Assembly (NCBI GenBank): GCA_022511055.1
Contig: JAFLSH010000127.1
Location: 1 to 8,611, forward strand
DNA length: 8,611 bases
Origin: Prevotella sp.
GTDB lineage: Bacteria; Bacteroidota; Bacteroidia; Bacteroidales; Bacteroidaceae
Reading direction: 5' to 3'
Shown here piece by piece: positions 7,792-8,611 of this stretch (position 1 is the stretch's first letter; every line of letters begins with the position of its first letter). The position numbers and the translations under genes were made by a program. Below the pieces are notes generated by a model. That model was not told the DNA's origin. It did no database searches and saw only the letters and a list, made by a program, of their open reading frames with translations.

Positions 7792-7799
7792 CAAATTTA
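7792..7799 (-). promoter_or_regulatory. Bacteroidetes -7 promoter box (TAAATTTG) for the envelope operon
   Basis: On the minus strand the sequence reads TAAATTTG, a perfect TAnnTTTG box. Transcription starting some 5-8 bases downstream would give a leader of about 20 nt before the ATG at 7767. No TTTG is seen at the usual -33 distance; the nearest minus-strand TTTG (7812-7815) is only 12 bp away. The region upstream (7800-7915) is very AT-rich and could act as an UP-like element. The box overlaps the TTG that would otherwise extend the lipoprotein gene. Confidence 0.6.
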
Positions 7800-7874
7800 C
7801 TCACATTTCCGCAAATAACGTTCATTTTCACCTTATTATTAATTAAAATATACGATAAAAACGCGGATTTTAAG

Positions 7875-7903
7875 TTACTTTTTGTTTTTCTTTCTTACTT
7901 TTT
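7875..7903. repeat. Two TTACTTTTT direct repeats, 20 bp apart
   Basis: TTACTTTTT occurs at 7875-7883 and again at 7895-7903, about two helical turns apart, in a pyrimidine-rich stretch between the operon promoter box and the terminator hairpin. They could be regulator or RNA-polymerase alpha-subunit contacts for the operon promoter, or simple low-complexity sequence. Confidence 0.3.
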
Positions 7904-7915
7904 CGCATTTTTTCC

Positions 7916-7956
7916 ATAAAAAAGAGTGCGGTATGAATCGCTCACTCCGCACTCTT
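7916..7956 (-). terminator. Rho-independent terminator after the 31-codon ORF
   Basis: Bases 7922-7931 and 7947-7956 are perfect 10-bp inverted complements (AAGAGTGCGG / CCGCACTCTT) around a 15-base loop. In minus-strand direction the GC-rich core is followed at once by six T and then AT (7923 down to 7916), the classic terminator layout. In the plus direction the hairpin is followed by CTTCCTAACG, a poor terminator, so the unit serves minus-strand transcription. The stem begins one base after the TAG stop of the small ORF and insulates it from the envelope operon promoter downstream. Confidence 0.85.
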
Positions 7957-7957
7957 C

Positions 7958-8053
7958 CTAACGAACATCGGTCTTTGTCAGGGTTAAAACACTTAAAATG
8001 GTTGTTACGCCGACAGCCACCAACGTTACCGTTGTTTGAAAATCTAATAACAT
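7958..8053 (-). CDS. Small single-helix hydrophobic protein, 31 codons, unrecognised
   Basis: An ATG at 8051-8053 opens 31 codons ending in TAG at 7958-7960: MLLDFQTTVTLVAVGVTT continuing ILSVLTLTKTDVR. Residues 9-25 form one uncharged hydrophobic segment long enough to cross a membrane, with Asp4 before it and Lys27 and Arg31 after it, suggesting a C-in orientation. AAGGT lies 7 bases before the ATG. A TACCTTTG promoter box is about 64 bp upstream and a strong terminator begins one base after the stop, so the ORF occupies nearly the whole predicted transcript of about 195 nt. Thr (8), Val (6) and Leu (6) dominate, so a leader-peptide role is a rival explanation. I do not recognise a family; it does not resemble the Bacteroidales 'smalltalk' peptides as I remember them. 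The reading frame could be fortuitous within a small RNA. Confidence 0.55.
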   Translation of the reverse strand: MLLDFQTTVTLVAVGVTTILSVLTLTKTDVR

Positions 8054-8116
8054 AATCTTTACCTTAAAAATCTATTAATTACTAACCTAATGAATACAAC
8101 CTCACGATTGCGGGTG

Positions 8117-8124
8117 CAAAGGTA
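8117..8124 (-). promoter_or_regulatory. Bacteroidetes -7 promoter box (TACCTTTG) for the small-protein unit
   Basis: The minus strand reads TACCTTTGC, a perfect and very typical TAnnTTTG box. The start site would be near 8110, giving a leader of about 57 nt that is AT-rich and ends in the AAGGT ribosome-binding site (8061-8065). A clear -33 TTTG is missing; the closest match is ATTG at 8137-8140. The only recognisable gene before the terminator at 7922-7956 is the 31-codon ORF. Confidence 0.65.
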
Positions 8125-8286
8125 CGAAATAACGCACAATTTGCCCGACACGCAGCCCCGGAATTGTCAGCTTTCCGCCCCGAATTTTGACTTACATCAA
8201 AAAGCGACCCGGGCGGCAGGGCTGCCTGAGGGCGGGCAAGGACAGGGGGCGGCAGGGACAGGGCATGGTCTCCCACGCGCGCGTAT
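8125..8286. other. Non-coding spacer upstream of the small-protein unit
   Basis: I see no gene in this stretch. Short reading frames cross it on both strands, but none has a plausible start site or protein-like composition. It passes from AT-balanced sequence into a G-rich block and then an alternating CGCGCG run (8276-8283) before the inverted-repeat module begins. Confidence 0.6.
8211..8263 (+). repeat. G-rich block with an 11-bp direct repeat
   Basis: Seven runs of three or more G occur on the plus strand in 53 bases (starting at 8211, 8219, 8230, 8234, 8245, 8255 and 8261). GGGCGGCAGGG is present twice, at 8211-8221 and 8247-8257. Loops are 1-8 bases, so a G-quadruplex is possible but not in the strictest form. 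The strand asymmetry is unlike the flanking DNA. Confidence 0.6.
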
Positions 8287-8307
8287 TATATAGTGCTTAT
8301 ACAAACT
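8287..8307 (+). repeat. Left inverted repeat of the right-hand module
   Basis: TATATAGT, four bases, then ATACAAACT. The reverse complement of 8590-8610 has the same two blocks (8 of 8 and 9 of 9 identical) with all four central bases different. It is followed inward by CCC-rich tracts matching the other end. Confidence 0.7.
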
Positions 8308-8312
8308 TTTTG

Positions 8313-8340
8313 CCCAACACCCCCGACACCCTCAACACCC
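8313..8340 (-). repeat. G-quadruplex motif, minus strand (GGGTGTTGAGGG type)
   Basis: The plus strand has four C-runs (8313-8315, 8320-8324, 8329-8331, 8338-8340) separated by 4, 4 and 6 bases, so the minus strand carries a canonical four-tract G-quadruplex motif with TGT-containing loops. The 12-mer CCCTCAACACCC (8329-8340) has a perfect inverted copy at 8566-8577. Confidence 0.7.
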
Positions 8341-8375
8341 ACTTTGCGCGGCAGAATCTGTACTAACTTGCTCTA

Positions 8376-8388
8376 TATCTGGCAGATA
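8376..8388. promoter_or_regulatory. Palindrome TATCTG-G-CAGATA
   Basis: A perfect 6+6 inverted repeat around one central base, the form of a dimeric repressor or recombinase site. A shorter relative, ATCTGCAGAT, lies at 8458-8467. No regulator is encoded in the window, so the role is unknown. Confidence 0.35.
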
Positions 8389-8396
8389 CAAGCAAA

Positions 8397-8431
8397 ATGA
8401 GACAAAATCAAAGGCATGAGACAAAATCAAA
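8397..8431. repeat. Tandem pair of 16-bp direct repeats (ATGAGACAAAATCAAA)
   Basis: The 16-mer occurs identically at 8397-8412 and 8416-8431, a 19-bp period with GGC between. The pair lies between the two ATCTG/CAGAT palindromes. With two copies it is not a CRISPR array; iteron-like or operator-like binding is possible but unproven. Confidence 0.6.
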
Positions 8432-8457
8432 AGTCGGAAAGTCATCGCTACCACATC

Positions 8458-8467
8458 ATCTGCAGAT
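8458..8467. promoter_or_regulatory. Palindrome ATCTGCAGAT
   Basis: Perfect 10-bp palindrome sharing the ATCTG/CAGAT arms of the site at 8376-8388 but without its central base. It lies two bases before a G-quadruplex motif. Confidence 0.3.
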
Positions 8468-8468
8468 T

Positions 8469-8490
8469 GGGTGTTGGGGAGGGTGTAGGG
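8469..8490 (+). repeat. Canonical G-quadruplex motif, plus strand
   Basis: Four G-runs (8469-8471, 8476-8479, 8481-8483, 8488-8490) are separated by TGTT, A and TGTA, meeting the strict G3+N1-7 pattern in 22 bases. The loop sequences match those of the minus-strand motif at 8313-8340, so the two are related copies in opposite orientation. Confidence 0.75.
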
Positions 8491-8556
8491 TAATTTGGCA
8501 GCCTGCACCCAAAATGCACACAAATAGCTACTGAAAATCAGACACTTACAACGGAT

Positions 8557-8577
8557 GGGTGTAAGGGGTGTTGAGGG
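8557..8577 (+). repeat. GGGTGTAAGGGGTGTTGAGGG tract
   Basis: Three runs of at least three G (8557-8559, 8565-8568, 8575-8577), with a GG at 8582-8583. It contains the inverted copy (8566-8577) of the 12-mer at 8329-8340 and lies just inside the right inverted repeat, mirroring the left end. Confidence 0.65.
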
Positions 8578-8589
8578 TGCAGGCCATCC

Positions 8590-8610
8590 AGTTTGTATGG
8601 CTACTATATA
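8590..8610 (-). repeat. Right inverted repeat of the module, at the window edge
   Basis: The reverse complement reads TATATAGT, four bases, ATACAAACT, mirroring 8287-8307. Because the window ends one base later, it is not possible to see whether the repeat continues or what gene follows. Confidence 0.65.
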
Positions 8611-8611
8611 T

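Noticed and set aside
7653..7919. 88-codon plus-strand frame over the operon promoter
   Set aside because: Covers the lipoprotein 5' end and the AT-rich promoter region; no promoter or ribosome site of its own and a Phe-rich low-complexity end.
7916..8124. 6S-like regulatory RNA
   Set aside because: The length is about right, but the transcript ends do not pair with each other to form the required long closed stem; most pairing is in the terminator.
8090..8293. 67-codon plus-strand frame
   Set aside because: Starts inside the leader of the small-protein unit, has no ribosome site or promoter, and its second half is Gly/Gln-rich sequence from the G-rich block.
8397..8431. CRISPR-like repeats
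   Set aside because: Only two copies, a 3-bp spacer and no cas gene.
8332..8523. 63-codon minus-strand frame within the repeat module
   Set aside because: Lies entirely over the direct repeats, palindrome and G-tracts; composition shows no protein-like pattern and no start signal.

Overview
The window looks like chromosomal DNA from a Bacteroidales bacterium, probably Prevotellaceae or a close relative. The evidence is the gene set, the TAnnTTTG-type promoter boxes, a surface-export signal of the SDDDD type on a lipoprotein, and Bacteroidetes-style BamA and UppS sequences. The family placement is a judgement from sequence character, not from a search. The coding part is fairly GC-rich, and the right-hand 0.85 kb is a mix of AT-rich and G-rich non-coding DNA.

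Bases 7767 down to 4 hold eight genes, all on the minus strand and tightly spaced (about -14 to +88 bp). In transcription order they are: a DUF6242-type lipoprotein; a DUF6089/PorG-like outer-membrane protein; uppS (undecaprenyl diphosphate synthase); bamA (outer-membrane protein insertase); three tandem ompH/skp periplasmic chaperone paralogues; and murI (glutamate racemase). A TAAATTTG box sits just upstream of the first gene and no comparable box is seen in the gaps, so a single envelope-biogenesis operon is likely. UppS makes the lipid carrier for peptidoglycan and other surface glycans, and MurI supplies D-glutamate for peptidoglycan. The Skp proteins carry unfolded outer-membrane proteins across the periplasm and BamA inserts them. 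PorG is a type IX secretion component in Porphyromonas gingivalis, where as I recall the same neighbourhood occurs.

Bases 7916 to 8124 contain a compact, apparently self-contained minus-strand unit missed by a length cut-off. It has a TACCTTTG promoter box, a leader of about 55 nt with an AAGGT ribosome-binding site, a 31-codon ORF encoding one hydrophobic helix rich in Thr, Val and Leu, and a perfect 10-bp terminator hairpin plus T-run that begins one base after the stop codon. I do not recognise the peptide. This is the best candidate for something undescribed here.

Bases 8125 to 8611 have no convincing gene. They hold a G-rich block (8211-8263), then a module about 325 bp long bounded by inverted repeats (8287-8307 and 8590-8610). 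Inside the module are GGGTGTTGAGGG-type tracts in opposite orientations, two of them full G-quadruplex motifs. There are also two ATCTG/CAGAT palindromes and a tandem pair of 16-bp repeats. The right repeat touches the window edge, so what lies beyond is unknown.
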